DNA from: Dendrophyllia cribrosa
Lineage: Eukaryota > Cnidaria > Anthozoa > Scleractinia > Dendrophylliidae
Direction: 5' to 3'
NCBI GenBank assembly: GCA_024195265.1
Contig: JAJLRJ010000010.1
Location: 20,774,284-20,838,283, forward strand
Length of the DNA stretch: 64,000 nucleotides
Positions 46,689 to 57,904 of the stretch are shown piece by piece. Each line of letters begins with the position of its first letter. Within the stretch, counting starts at the first letter, position 1. Under the pieces are notes generated by a model. It saw nothing but the letters and a program-made list of their open reading frames with translations, was not told the origin of the DNA and searched no databases. A program made the position numbers and the translations under genes.

Positions 46689-48947
46689 CGGGTGAACCAG
46701 AGAGAATATACAACATTTGCCTAAATTTCATGTGCGTCTCAAAATATTGATTAATGTTATATATCTCTTAAGCGCTCAGGCATACGGCGATGCCAGGACT
46801 CAAACCTAGGTGAACCAGAGAGGATATATAACATTTGCCTAGATTTCATGTGCGTCTCAAAATATTAATTAATTTTTATATATCCCTTAAGCGCTCAGGC
46901 ATACGGCGATGCCAGGACTCAAACCTGGGTGAACCAGAGAGGATATATAACATTTACCTAGATTTCATGTGCGTCTCAAAATATTAATTAATGTTATATA
47001 TCCTATAAGCGCTCAGGCATACGGCGATGCCAGGACTCAAACCTGGGTGAACCAGAGAGGATATATAACATTTGCCTAGATTTCATGTGCGTCTCAAAAT
47101 ATTAATTAATGTTATATATCCCTTAAGCGCTCAGGCATACGGTGATGCCAGGACTCAAACCTGGGTGAACCAGAGAGGATATATAACATTTACCTAGATT
47201 TCATGTGCGTCTCAAAATATTAATTAATGTTATATATCCCCTAAGTGCTCAGGCATACGGCGATGCCAGGACTCAAACCTGGGTGAACCAGAGAGGATAT
47301 ATAACATTTGCCTAGATTTCATTTGCGTCTCAAAATATTAATTAATGTTATATATCCCTTAAGCGCTCAGGCATACGGCGATGCCAGGACTCAAACCTGC
47401 GTGAACCAGAGAGGATATATAACATTTGCCTAGATTTCATTTGCGTCTCAAAATATTAATTAATGTTATATATATCCCTTAAGCGCTCAGGCATACGGCG
47501 ATGCCAGGACTCAAACCTGGGTGAACCAGAGAGGATAAATAACATTTGCCTAGATTTCATTTGCGTCTCAAAATATTAATTAATGTTATATATCCCTTAA
47601 GCGCTCAGGCATACGGCGATGCCAGGACTCAAACCTGGGTAAACCAGAAAGGATATATAACATTTGCCTAGATTTCATTTGCGTCTCAAAATATTAATTA
47701 ATGTTATATATCCCTTAAGCGCTCAGGCATACGGCGATGCCAGGACTCAAACCTGGGTGAACCAGAGAGGATATATAACATTTACCTAGATTTCATGTGC
47801 GTCTCAAAATATTAATTAATGTTATATATCCTATAAGCGCTCAGGCATACGGCGATGCCAGGACTCAAATCTGGGTGAACCAGAGAGGATATATAACATT
47901 TACCTAGATTTCATGTGCGTCTCAAAATATTAATTAATGTTATATATCCCCTAAGTGCTCAGGCATACGGCGATGCCAGGACTCAAACCTGGGTGAACCA
48001 GAGAGGATATATAACATTTGCCTAGATTTCATGTGCGTCTCAAAATATTAATTAATGTTATATATCCCTTAAGCGCTCAGGCATACGGCGATGCCAGGAC
48101 TCAAACCTGGGTGAACCAGAGAGGATATATAACATTTGCCTAGATTTCATTTGCGTCTCAAAATATTAATTAATGTTATATATCCCTTAAGCGCTCAGGC
48201 ATACGGCGATGCCAGGACTCAAACCTGGGTGAACCAGAGAGGATATATAACATTTGCCTAGATTTCATTTGCGTCTCAAAATATTAATTAATGTTATATA
48301 TCCCTTAAGCGCTCAGGCATACGGCGATGCCAGGACTCAAACCTGGGTAAACCAGAAAGGATATATAACATTTGCCTAGATTTCATTTGCGTCTCAAAAT
48401 ATTAATTAATGTTATATATCCCTTAAGCGCTCAGGCATACGGCGATGCCAGGACTCAAACCTGGGTGAACCAGAGAGAATAAATAACATTTGCCTAGATT
48501 TCATTTGCGTCTCAAAATATTAATTAATGTTATATATCCCTTAAGCGCTCAGGCATACGGCGATGCCAGGACTCAAACCTGGGTGAACCAGAAAGGATAT
48601 ATAACATTTACCTAGATTTCGTTTGCGTCTCAAAATATTGATTAATGTTATAAATCCCAGGCATACGGTGATGCCAGGACTCAAACCTGGGTGAACCAGA
48701 GAGCCTATAACATTTACCTAGATTTCATGTGCGTCTCAAAATATTAATTAATGTTATATATCCCTTAAGCGCTCAGGCATACGGCGATGTCAGGACTCAA
48801 ATCTGGGTGAACCAGAGAGAATATAACATTTGCCTAGATTTTATTTGCGTCTCAAAATATTGATTAATGTTATGTCATACGGCGATGCCAGAACTCAAAC
48901 CTGGGTGAACCAGAGGGGATATATAACATTTGCCTAGATTTCATGTG
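46689..48947. repeat. 118-bp satellite, about 19 copies, with tRNA-like boxes on the minus strand
   Basis: The monomers are highly similar; the last few are shorter or diverged. On the minus strand each has TGCCTGAGCGCTTAAGG (like a tRNA D-arm / Pol III A box) and, 94 bases on, GGTTTGAGTCC (B box consensus GGTTCGANTCC, one mismatch) enclosed by a 5-bp stem CCAGG/CCTGG as in a T arm. Between the boxes a perfect 14-bp inverted repeat (GGATATATAACATT / complement) could form a hairpin. It looks like a tandemly amplified tRNA-derived unit with an inserted hairpin. Confidence 0.85.
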
Positions 48948-48959
48948 CCAAATTAATTT

Positions 48960-49560
48960 TCATCATATTCCTGGGTGACACAGAAAGGAAATAGAACGTT
49001 ACCTGAATGGTGGAAACAACGTCGAATTAAGCCGAGCAACAGTACAGCAACATCCAGATCGTCCTTGTAAACTCTCCGATCATAAAGCCCGCCATTGTTT
49101 TACGTTGCAAGCTGAACCGTGGCAGAAACGCCGCATTTCTTCGAATTTAGAACAAACCAGTCTCTCAAATCGCTTACCGTAGGCAGCTCAAATCGTCGAA
49201 TGTCAAAGCAATCCATCGATGCACTCGCGGGAAGAATGATCCAATTTCCCCGCTCTTCTCATATTATTTTTTATTGAAATCCAACCTCCTAAGATGTCAA
49301 AAAGGCAATTGAACCCCTCCAAAATGACAGGATGAGCTCCACAGGAGTTTGTACACAATCTGATAACGTACAAGCATTAATTATCAAACGCTGCAGCTAT
49401 GAAACCGCAAATCAAATACGATGACGGCTGCTAAGCAGGCCTATGATGTCACTTCATAGCAACCAGACCTTACGTTTTTTTGAACTTCCGGATCGCTCTG
49501 GTTCGTTATGTCTCAGTGGCACACCCCCGCCCAAAACTTTGCAGAGTACCCCCACCCCGG
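48960..49560. other. spacer, nothing recognised
   Basis: No coherent frame or repeat was identified. Confidence 0.3.
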
Positions 49561-49569
49561 GGGGGGGAC

Positions 49570-49640
49570 TAACCGTGATTGAGAATCATGAGAGACGGCC
49601 CGCATCTAAATTAGTAATTGTTATCGCAGGATTCAACTTA
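49570..49640. repeat. dispersed repeat block (also at 16455-16530)
   Basis: GACGGCCCGCATCTAAATTA and TTGTTATCGCAGGATTCAAC are shared. The rest of this repeat appears to continue at 50870 after intervening DNA. Confidence 0.65.
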
Positions 49641-49646
49641 AATAAT

Positions 49647-49814
49647 TACTCCCTGCAAATAGCTTTGACTAACTCCTCGGCAATAAAGAGATCGAGCTTT
49701 TCATTCAAATGTAGTTTTGCTTGACGTTTTCACTCTTTTTAAACTGCATTTGAATGAAAAGCTCGATCTCTTTATTGCCGAGGAATTAGTCAGAGCTATT
49801 TGCAGGGAGTAATA
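49647..49814. mobile_element. 168-bp foldback element
   Basis: Arms of about 68 bp (ACTCCCTGCAAATAGC... CATTTGAATG and complement) with very few mismatches around a 30-bp loop. AATAATT flanks both sides and may be a target duplication. Confidence 0.75.
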
Positions 49815-50865
49815 ATTTAAGTCTGAGGAAGCTTTCTGTGGTAATTTAATGATAATTTGTGAGACCTATGGAATGTTTTGACCGCTTATATTTCAAACAT
49901 AAAAAAACACGTCTTAAAAATGTTTTAGTGATTTATTTAAAATCGAACAGTTCAATTTTTTTGAAATTTTCCCATTTAGTGTGCTACACTGTGTAGATTA
50001 TAACGCATTTCTTCGCTTGTCGCGGGTAGCCCCAAAATCGAAAGATAATTAGCAAAAACTGTTTTTCGCCATGTTTGTTTACCGTTGCTATGGAAACGCT
50101 GATTAGCATAAAAAGAGCATCGCTCAAAACTTTTATCCAAGCTTAACATCTGGTATCAAATTCAGATTCATTGAGCTAAAGTAAGATTATGTATAAGCGC
50201 ATTCAACATGAACAGTAGTCGTCGGAGGGACTTAAAGGTAAAACAAATTACATTTTTCTATGGGAATTTATGTTGATATAAATCTGTGATTGACTTTTTA
50301 TTTGTGTTCTCGTTAGTTTTGGAGAATTGTTTTTAAACGTGTAGCTTACATTCAGTTGTATTAATTTCTTGAATTTCATCGAAGACACGGCTCGGCCTCG
50401 ATGCGCGTTTTGCGTTTTGCTTTTAAACATAAACTAATGGGATTTGAATAAAATTTTTCGAAAGAAGATTGTGTTGTCCATTTTTATGTGTTTGTTCATT
50501 CATTACATAGATTGAAAAGCGATTTTATAGTTCTATCTTCACTCGCGTAGCCTTATGCAAATATGGTTGGGTATTTTTGCAATTTTGATTTCCAAATCAG
50601 TTTCTCGGGTAATTTTTGACAAGCAACAACTGTATTTTATTCGGAAAGTAGTCGTACTAGTTATTGTCGACGGAGAAAAAGTTGGTTTTGTGAACTTTTG
50701 TACGTTCTAAATGTACTGTACAGACGGTCGCGTAATACTGTTTTTGAGAATTGCTAAAATTGAAAAATAGCCCGGTCGTCAATCTTAATTCTTGTGCTTC
50801 CGACCTTTCACCTTAGTTGAGCTTGTTCAGTGAGCGACGCTGTTAGGCTCAGCCTATCTATATAT
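49815..50865. other. spacer with dispersed repeat at 50455-50530
   Basis: The 50455-50530 block matches 31920-31997. No gene seen. Confidence 0.35.
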
Positions 50866-50869
50866 CTTA

Positions 50870-51055
50870 TAACTTAGTATACCTTGGATAAACGAAAATC
50901 TGTCTTGATCGATACGCGGATGAGGCAAGACACGCATGGCACTGCACCAAACGATGACGTAAACGCAACATAGCACGTCGAGGGGGATAACGACAATTCC
51001 TCCCCCCCCCCCCCCCCCCCCCCTCCACCCCCACACGATCCCGGACTGAGGTGCA
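50870..51055. repeat. dispersed repeat with C22 tract and splice-donor-like motif
   Basis: Matches 16590-16760 with the same order of blocks. The C tract (51002-51023) is longer than in the other copy. Confidence 0.65.
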
Positions 51056-51182
51056 GTATTGCGGAAAATTGGTTCTATTCTTTCCAATTCGGTTAAGAAC
51101 GAGGCATTGAGACAATGAGCTTTTCTCTTATTCAATGAGATGCAAATTAGTACATTCCAATTTTCTGCAATCCCGAACCTTG

Positions 51183-51301
51183 TGTAATGTCTGTCATGCA
51201 TATGTAATGTGTGTTAATGTGATGTCGCTACAAGGCATGACGGGTAACAAATTAAATCAGTCGATGCACTCAACATGGCGCGGGTTTGGTCGTATGTTAC
51301 A
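51183..51301 (+). repeat. left LTR of the mini gypsy element
   Basis: 119 bp beginning TGTAATGT and ending GTATGTTACA. Matches the split right LTR with few changes. Confidence 0.85.
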
Positions 51302-51316
51302 TGGCACCAGGAGTGA
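51302..51316 (+). promoter_or_regulatory. tRNA primer-binding-site-like sequence
   Basis: TGGCACCAGGAGTG starts at the base after the left LTR, the standard place for a sequence complementary to a tRNA 3' end. Confidence 0.65.
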
Positions 51317-51387
51317 ATCGAGTTGAATCGCCTGTTAAAATAGCCATCCATCGTGAAAAAAGATTTCCGTAACAAGGTTAAGAAGAA

Positions 51388-51645
51388 ATGGAGGATCTGT
51401 CATCGGCAAATACACCAAAAATGGACTGGAACAGCAAGGATTTACCGACTGCGTGGAAGTCGTTTAGACGCCATCTTGAATTTATGTTTGGCGGAGATAC
51501 TGTCATGATGAAACACAGAAATGAGTGGGTACCGGCTGTCGTGTCATACAAACATCACACTCCAAGATCTTACGTAGTTGAGGCAGAAAGTGGAAGGAAA
51601 TATCGCAGAAACAGACAACACCGCAATCTCGGGACGATTGGTTAA
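51388..51645 (+). pseudogene. gag start joined to pol end of a gypsy-type element (internal deletion)
   Basis: 85 codons. The first part (MDWNSKDLPTAWKSFRRHLE) looks like the start of a gypsy-type gag; from about residue 36 the rest (WVPAVVSYKHHTPRSYVVE, ending YRRNRQH) resembles the C-terminal tail of gypsy pol. Protease, RT, RNase H and integrase are missing between them. It is a deletion derivative that would depend on other copies. Confidence 0.65.
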
Positions 51646-51849
51646 GACCCCATCATACCTAAAGGGCTGTTTCACTTGAAGTTTTAAGCGGGATGCGAAC
51701 ACTGAATGCTAAATGCAAACAACGGATGCGAACAATGAATGCTGAATGCGAACTTGTGAACTTGAACTTAGGAACTTTGAACTTATTTATATTTTATTTA
51801 TTGTTTATTTTGTTGTTATATTTACGTAATTTTTATTTCCGTCTTTGCT

Positions 51850-51862
51850 GGAGAAAGAGAGA
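51850..51862 (+). promoter_or_regulatory. polypurine tract
   Basis: GGAGAAAGAGAGA directly before the right LTR, the usual plus-strand primer. Confidence 0.75.
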
Positions 51863-51920
51863 TGTAATGTATGTCATGCATATGTAATGTATGTTAATGC
51901 GATGTCGCTACAAGGCATGA
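51863..51920 (+). repeat. right LTR, first part
   Basis: Begins TGTAATGTATGTCATGC and breaks off at GGCATGA, where the foldback element starts. Confidence 0.85.
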
Positions 51921-52309
51921 TATGGTCGTCCATATGTTTCAATATTCGCTAAATTTTAATTCGTTGTCGCTAAACAGATCTCGCTTCGCTAAACTAAATT
52001 CGCTGTTGCTAATTTTTGCGTTATCGCTAAATATCCATCCGCTGGCGCTAAATTCAATTCGTTGCCGCTAAATTCAAATTCGCTGTCGATAAAATTCATT
52101 CGCTGTCGCTAAATCGCTCCATTCAATGCGCTAAAAATTAACACAGGGTGACCCCCACGGGAAGGTTGATCTTAACTCGTTCCCAGGCCGTTTACCGAAA
52201 AGACGAGAAGCTCAAAGATGGCGACCCGAGGGTTAACATCGCTCTTGCTGCTAAAGTGTGTTTTGCTAAAGCGTGGTAATTCCTCCAGGTTTTAATAATT
52301 TTTTTCCTT

Positions 52310-53825
52310 CTGTCAAATTCGTGTCCGATGAAGTCTCACTACAATTTTCGATACCCGTAACTGCACAGCAGTGACTGATGTGTCTTCCTCGGTTTTCCCA
52401 TCTTTCTAAAATAGCAAGTACTTCCTGATAGAGTGCTCACAGATTCCTTGCCACTGCATCATTGTCAACTCGCTGAAGAAGTTGGTGTGTAGTATTAACT
52501 GCACACTGCAATCGGCTGACGATGCCATCCACCACAGTAGGAGCCGGCGGACTGTTAGTATTCACCAGTTGTTCACTGTCACTAATTACTCATGCGCAAA
52601 GCGCAAGAGTTATAAAACGGCCTTCGTTTTTATTTTTTTTTGTGTCACGATTTTGCATGCAAATTTATGCAGGCATATTTTAGTGTACGCAAACTCGCCC
52701 CTGCCTCCCCTAGAAAGTTATTTTTGTCCCCTATTGTTATAAAAGCTTCCGTCTACTGATCACATGTCTGGGTTTTTTAGTGGGGACTAGAGAGAACCGG
52801 TTTGTCACTCGGAGAAGACTATCATCAGATTTCAAACAAATATGACCGCTTCTGTACTCCACACTTCAATTTTTCAGACGTTCATTTTCCATTACCAGAA
52901 TGTAAACACGCCTTTTAAGACTTCGAAATAGAAAGAAATAGTCCTTTAGACGATTTGTATGCCTTTGAAGTGGCGGTAAGAGAGCTGAAAGCGATGGAAT
53001 CTTCCTGTGACGTTCAGCATCCATTTATCACAAAGCTCGACACAAAGCGGGACATGTCTTCCTTCGAAGCGCGAAGCGGCAGACTTTACTAAGAATTTTC
53101 AAGCATTCCTGGAAAACTACGGTAAAGAAAATAACATTTTTGAATGTCCATTTACTTTGTGAGAAACATTGCACTGAATTGCGATCAAACTTGTCCGAAT
53201 GTTTTCTTCGTGAAGCCAATACTCACGGTAAAGGCACGCTAGTAAATATAATTGTAAATAGCGCTTTCTGAAATATTAAGTTTGCTTTCAAGACTTTTTT
53301 ATTCGCGAAAACATGCGAATCATCTTTACGGATAAGAATGGCATTCTACATGCACAGGAAAAGTCGGAAATTTTAGAAAACACTAGATATAATAAATAAA
53401 GCAGGTTGCTGAATTTAAATATTATTTTGTGATGTTTATAATATAATTCGCAGACGCTAGCGCTGCAATTAGGATAAATAAATCACCAAGCCTTCTGGAA
53501 GCACTGAGAAAATCACTGAATTATGATAAGCGTTTAGCTCTTTTATTCAAGAAAGACATTTTCATTCAAGGAAATATATATGAGTTTCATTAAAAACGTT
53601 TTGAGCTTTAGAGCAAATATTTTGGATTCATGATCATGAAAAAACCGCGCGATCGAATTTAATACATTTCACACGAAATTTGCATATATGAAAGAAGTGT
53701 ATTTGCGACAACACTTTGAAGAAACTGTGAAGCCTGGAAAAAACTAATACATGGCAAAATCAAAGCAGTTATTTAACAACTTGCTTTTTGACAAATTTCA
53801 TTTCGATTTGGTCTTGAAATCAAAC
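52310..53825. other. interior of the foldback element, possible decayed coding block
   Basis: At about 52909-53086 one plus frame is open and protein-like (SPLDDLYAFEVAVRELKAME, ending in a TAA), perhaps a transposase scrap, but no family is recognised. The rest is AT-rich and uninformative. Confidence 0.25.
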
Positions 53826-53829
53826 GGTG

Positions 53830-54165
53830 GGGGCGCCCGGGGGGGGGGGGGGGACTCCCATATAAAAATGACGGGGGTGCTCATCGTACCTTTTAGGGGT
53901 CAAAATTTGTAGATTGGTACCACTTAGGGTACTAAAATCTAAAATGACCACCATTAGAATTATCGCGGTACCTTTTAGGGTATGAGCCGAAAATATGACA
54001 GAATATGACATGTATTGTTTTAGAATTGGTACCTCTTAGGGGTAAAAATTATTTTAAGCCACGCCCATCAAACGAGATTCTGGTACCTTTTAGGGTGTTT
54101 TTCGAAAATTTCCGACGACCACCCCCGTCATTTTTATATGGGAGTCCCCTCCCCCGGGTGGCGGC
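53830..54165. mobile_element. MITE with CCATATAAAAATGACGGGGG ends
   Basis: CCCGGGGG...GGACTCCCATATAAAAATGACGGGGGTG at the left pairs with CACCCCCGTCATTTTTATATGGGAGTCCCCTCCCCCGGG at the right. The interior repeats GGTACCTTTTAGGG. A partial relative is at 2215-2260. Confidence 0.75.
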
Positions 54166-54533
54166 GGAGGAGGAGGGGGTTCATGATGCGTCACGCAATA
54201 TTTATTTTTAAAATGTTTCACCAATTTATAGCACTCATCACCACAGTTTTGACATTATAAAAGCAGAATCTCCTGAATTCGATTACATGTACTTTTTTCA
54301 TTACCTGTAAATTTAGGGCTTTCAAAAACTTATTGGAAATCCGGGCAGGAGGAGGGATCTTTGGGCTTGGAAATCCAGACGGGAAGGGGGAGGGGGTCTA
54401 GCGGGCCAGGAAATCCGGGCGGAGGGGGAGGGGTCAAACAATCTTGCCATCCGTCGGTGGGGAGCGGGAGGGTGTGGACAAGAGTAGTGTGGGTTCGATC
54501 GGGAATCAATAAATTAAACATTCAAAGCGAATA

Positions 54534-54805
54534 GTACATTATCCCTCTTGTTAAGTCATTAGCATTAAGGTGTGGGGATAGCCTCCCCTATCGAGCTGAC
54601 AGAGGAAACGGAGTTGACCCAACAAGAGGGGCGGGGTGGGCGGGGACTTCTTCAGCGGTTGCCGACTTTGGCCAACTAACCCCGTGTGCATGTAAATGGG
54701 GTCTTATATAATGCTTAATGACGTCACGTGATGGTAATGAACTATGAATAGTACATTATCCCTCTTGTTAAGTCATTAGCATTAAGGTGTGGGGATAGCC
54801 TCCCC
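54534..54805 (-). repeat. B1-A2-B2 repeat block of the gag-only YR element
   Basis: B copies at 54534-54588 and 54751-54805 (GTACATTATCCCTCTTG... GCCTCCCC) are nearly identical. A2 at 54645-54750 matches 57026-57131. Confidence 0.85.
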
Positions 54806-55505
54806 ATGACTCGCTGCGACCCGTTAACTTCCCCTTGGACCCGCCTGACTTTATTCAGGTGTGTCTACCACTTCAGTAGGATGCATAGTTATAAATACAA
54901 CATTCAACCTGATACTAACAACTTACATAATCAAATTCCTCTCCCAATCCCATTCCTCATCCGGGTCCTCTCCCAACCCTTACCTCTCTTCAGGTAACTC
55001 AAGGGAATGCATAACGGAGCAAATCTTGTTTACTTCCGCTAATACATCACTGGCGGAGTACACTTTCTCTGAACTCGAAATTTCATCCCTCGTCATCCCT
55101 TTTATTTCCCTAGATCGACTCCCTTGAAGCACACAGGTTTGTGCAAAACTGTTAGTGATATACGAAAGGATCGTCATACGCTTCACCTTGGGCTGAGAAA
55201 GAAAGAGACCAAGGGAAGGACCCATCAGCCCAGATAGAAAAGGCTATATCGAGCTCAGAGAAAGTGACTACCAGGAGCCCCATAGGAGGCAACAAGGGAA
55301 AGCCCAGAGAGCGAATCGCTTGCGGAGTCACCTTCTCCTCGCCCAAAGAGCGAGACAGCAAGATAAATTGCTATACTTTACTTGACAACATTACATATTC
55401 AACAAATAAAGGCGACTCCGCCTACATACATCCAAATCCGAGTGCAAGTGCAAGTCCGAGAATTTCCAATCCAATTCCATTCCGTGAATACGCACAGATA
55501 AAAGG

Positions 55506-56962
55506 TCACGCTTTACGATTCGGGCAGTTTCGTGAGAAATGCCCGGGCCGGCCACATGTAAAGCAATTTCCTTGCCCCATATTACTGACATTTCGACGAC
55601 CCCGCGGAGGTGAAGCGCCCTACCGCTCTGCCAAGGCTGCCGGGCCTGGAAACCCCTTGGGCCTTTCGGGAGCTTCGTTCCTTTCCTGAGGGCCTTGGCG
55701 ATCACATTAGCTACGTCGGCCTCCTCTTTTTTCGCCACCAACTTTACGAGTATCTCTTGCAATTCTGGTCTCCCTACCAAAGAACGACACTGACGAAACA
55801 CGATGCTGAACTTTTGGGATCGCTTTTTCTGCCTTTTTTATCTGGCCCAGGGCTACCCTCATCGGTAGATCTGTCCCCCCCTGAAAACCACTCAACTGGC
55901 TCAGGGCTACCTTCATCGGTAGACTTGACCTCCCTGAAAACCACTCAACTGGCCCCGGGCTACCCACAGCGGTAGATTTGAGCCCCCCCTGAAAACCACT
56001 CAACTGGCCCAAGGCTACCCTCATCGGTAGATTTGACTTCCTGAAAACCACTCAACTGGCTCAGGGCTACCCTCAACGGTAGATTTGACCCCCCTGAAAA
56101 ACCACTCAACTGGCTCAGGGCTACCCTCATCTGTAGATTTGACCCCCCTGAAAAGCCACTCAACTGGCTCAGGGCTACCCTCAACGGTAGATTTGACCCC
56201 CCTGAAAAGCCACTCAACTGACTCAGGGCTACCCTCAACGGTAGATTTGACCCCCCTGAAAAGCCACTCAACTGGCTCAGGGCTACCCTCAACGGTAGAT
56301 TTGACCCCCCTGAAAAGCCACTCAACTGGCCCAGGGCTACCCTCAACGGTAGATTTGACCCCCCTGAAAAGCCACTCAACTGGCTCAAGGCTACCCTCGG
56401 CAACGGTAGATTTGACCCCTTTGAAAACCACCAAAATAGCTCCATTTATCTTACCACTAAAGAAAAACATGGGAATACCAACAAAAAGACAGACAAACCA
56501 GCAACTGAAAAAACTAATCCCTTACCTACATAGAAACGAACCTAAATGCTGAACTTAACAACGCGAGTAGGACGAGTAGGGAAAGAAACAAATTACAAAA
56601 CTACGCAACGCCCGCCTGAATTCAAAAAAATTTTAGCACGTGGCGAATACACAAAATTCCAACGCGAAAACTTTCCGCTAGCCTGAATAAAACCAGGTAG
56701 AAACCAAAACCGAATAAACACGAACCTCCTTTATTCTCCTTGGATACTTTCCAGAGCTTGAGCCAACACAACATTTTGAGATGCTGAACTAGTGCCCGAA
56801 GTGGTGCTCGAACTGATGTTCGTACTGGACGAAGGATTCGTGGCGGACGAAAAAACCCGCCGAAGTTGCTGCTGTCCCAGAAGCTACTGCCGCCACAGCT
56901 TCCACAGACTTATTTGGAGTTGACTGCGATGAAGAAGACTGCGAAGACGACTCCGAAGACAT
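55506..56962 (-). pseudogene. gag-like protein with 18-residue repeats and zinc knuckle, frameshifted
   Basis: The ATG at 56962-56960 follows A1 and starts a Ser-rich N-terminus (MSSESSSQSSSSQSTPNKSV). A frameshift near 56860 leads to a Ser/Thr-rich block ending QNVVLAQALESIQ. The middle is an 18-codon tandem repeat (GGSNLPLRVALSQLSGFS). Then a RQCRSLVGRPELQEILVKL block and, after another shift near 55600, a CCHC knuckle CFTCGRPGHFSRNC with stop TGA at 55506-55508. At least two shifts make it inactive as read, unless introns account for some of them. Gag-like role inferred from knuckle and position. Confidence 0.6.
55845..56445. repeat. 54-bp tandem repeat, about 11 copies
   Basis: Units of CTGAAAAGCCACTCAACTGG plus CTCAGGGCTACCCTCAACGG plus TAGATTTGACCCCC, 18 codons long, lie within the gag-like frame; the left copies are more variable in length. 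Confidence 0.9.
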
Positions 56963-57025
56963 ATTAATAAGGACTGACTCAACTGAACTCGAACCGGGAG
57001 ACGGTAGGGCGCGTAGCTGCCATTT

Positions 57026-57131
57026 GACTTCTTCACCGGTTGCCGACTTTGGCCAACTAACCCCGTGTGCATGTAAATGAGGTCTTATATAATGCTTAAT
57101 GACGTCACGTGATGGTAATGAACTATGAATA
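57026..57131 (-). repeat. A1 repeat of the gag-only YR element
   Basis: 106 bp matching 54645-54750 (CGGTTGCCGACTTTGGCCAA, ATGACGTCACGTGATGGTAA). Confidence 0.85.
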
Positions 57132-57836
57132 CAGAAAAATTGGTAGCTTCAATCAACATGTCTTGAGTGATGGTGCAATGTGTGTCACGCAAAATTCGAT
57201 GAGGGGGAGGGGTGCGTGACGCGTTTAAAATAAACCATAAAACTTTTTTTACGCAAGCGTATGAGTATAGGCTACTGGTAGCCTCTTGTTATTTAACTGA
57301 CGCAAGGAAATTATTAAAACCTGGAGGAATTACCACGCTTTAGCAAAACACTCTTTAGCAGCAAGAGCGATGTTAACCCTCTGGTCGCCATCTTTGAGCT
57401 TCTCGTCTTTCCGGTAAACGGCCTGGGAACGAGTTAAGATCAACCTTCCCGTGGGGGTCACCCTGTGTTAATTTTTAGCGCATTGAATGGAGCGATTTGG
57501 CGACAGCGAATGAATTTTAATTTATCAACAACGAATTTGAATTTAGCGGCAACGAATTGAATTTAGCGCCAGCGAATGGATTTAGGAACAGCGAATTGAA
57601 TTTAGCGGCAACGAATTCAGTTTAGCGACAGCGAACTGAATTTAGCGGAATCGAATTGAATTTAGCGCCAGCGAATGGAATTTTATAGCGACAGCGAATT
57701 TAGTTTTAATAGCGGCAACGAATTGAATTTAGCGACAGCGAATTGATATTTAACGATAAAGAATTAAAATTGGCAACAGCGAAGCGAAATCAGTTTAGCG
57801 ACTACTAGCGAATGTTGAAACACATGGACGACCATA

Positions 57837-57903
57837 GCATGACGGGTAACAAATTAATTCAGTCGTTGCACTCAACATGGCGTGTGTTTGATCGTATGTT
57901 ACA
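57837..57903 (+). repeat. right LTR, second part
   Basis: Resumes GCATGACGGGTAACAAATTA and ends GTATGTTACA. The repeated GCATGA (51915-51920, 57837-57842) is the duplication made by the nested element. Confidence 0.85.
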
Positions 57904-57904
57904 C

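Larger units (their letters stand above)
54534..57131 (-). mobile_element. gag-only YR retroelement with split direct repeats (non-autonomous)
   Basis: On the minus strand: A1 (57131-57026, 106 bp), gag remnant, B1 (54805-54751, 55 bp) abutting A2 (54750-54645), a spacer, and B2 (54588-54534). This A1-gene-B1A2-B2 order is the Ngaro/PAT signature. There is no RT, RNase H or recombinase between the repeats, so it is an internal-deletion derivative. GAATA is shared by the left flank, the B1/A2 junction and the A1 end, possibly the recombination core. Confidence 0.8.
51921..57836. mobile_element. 5.9-kb foldback element with subterminal short tandem repeats
   Basis: Ends TATGGTCGTCCATATGTTTC / complement with a GCATGA duplication. 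Both arms (51921-~52310 and ~57300-57836) consist first of degenerate ~20-24-bp repeats of AATTCGCTGTCGCTAA type (about 8 copies left, about 13 right, inverted) and then a shared unique part (ACACAGGGTGACCCCCACGG..., GATGGCGACC). This resembles Drosophila-FB-style organisation. The interior holds a gag-only YR element and a MITE; no transposase was recognised. Confidence 0.85.
51183..57903 (+). mobile_element. mini gypsy-type LTR element, right LTR split by a foldback element
   Basis: Left LTR 51183-51301 (119 bp, TG...CA), primer-binding-site-like TGGCACCAGGAGTG at 51302, purine tract GGAGAAAGAGAGA at 51850-51862, right LTR 51863-51920 continuing at 57837-57903. CCTTG duplications sit at 51178-51182 and 57902-57906 region edges (5 bp, overlapping the CA end). 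Without the nested 5.9-kb element it would be only about 0.8 kb, so most of gag-pol is gone. Confidence 0.85.

Noticed and set aside
46689..48947. CRISPR array
   Set aside because: The 118-bp units are contiguous with no unique spacers, no cas genes, and the sequence is eukaryotic; it is a satellite.
55391..55801. 136-codon minus frame as an independent protein
   Set aside because: It is one frame of the frameshifted gag-like gene; the zinc knuckle lies in a different frame immediately downstream.
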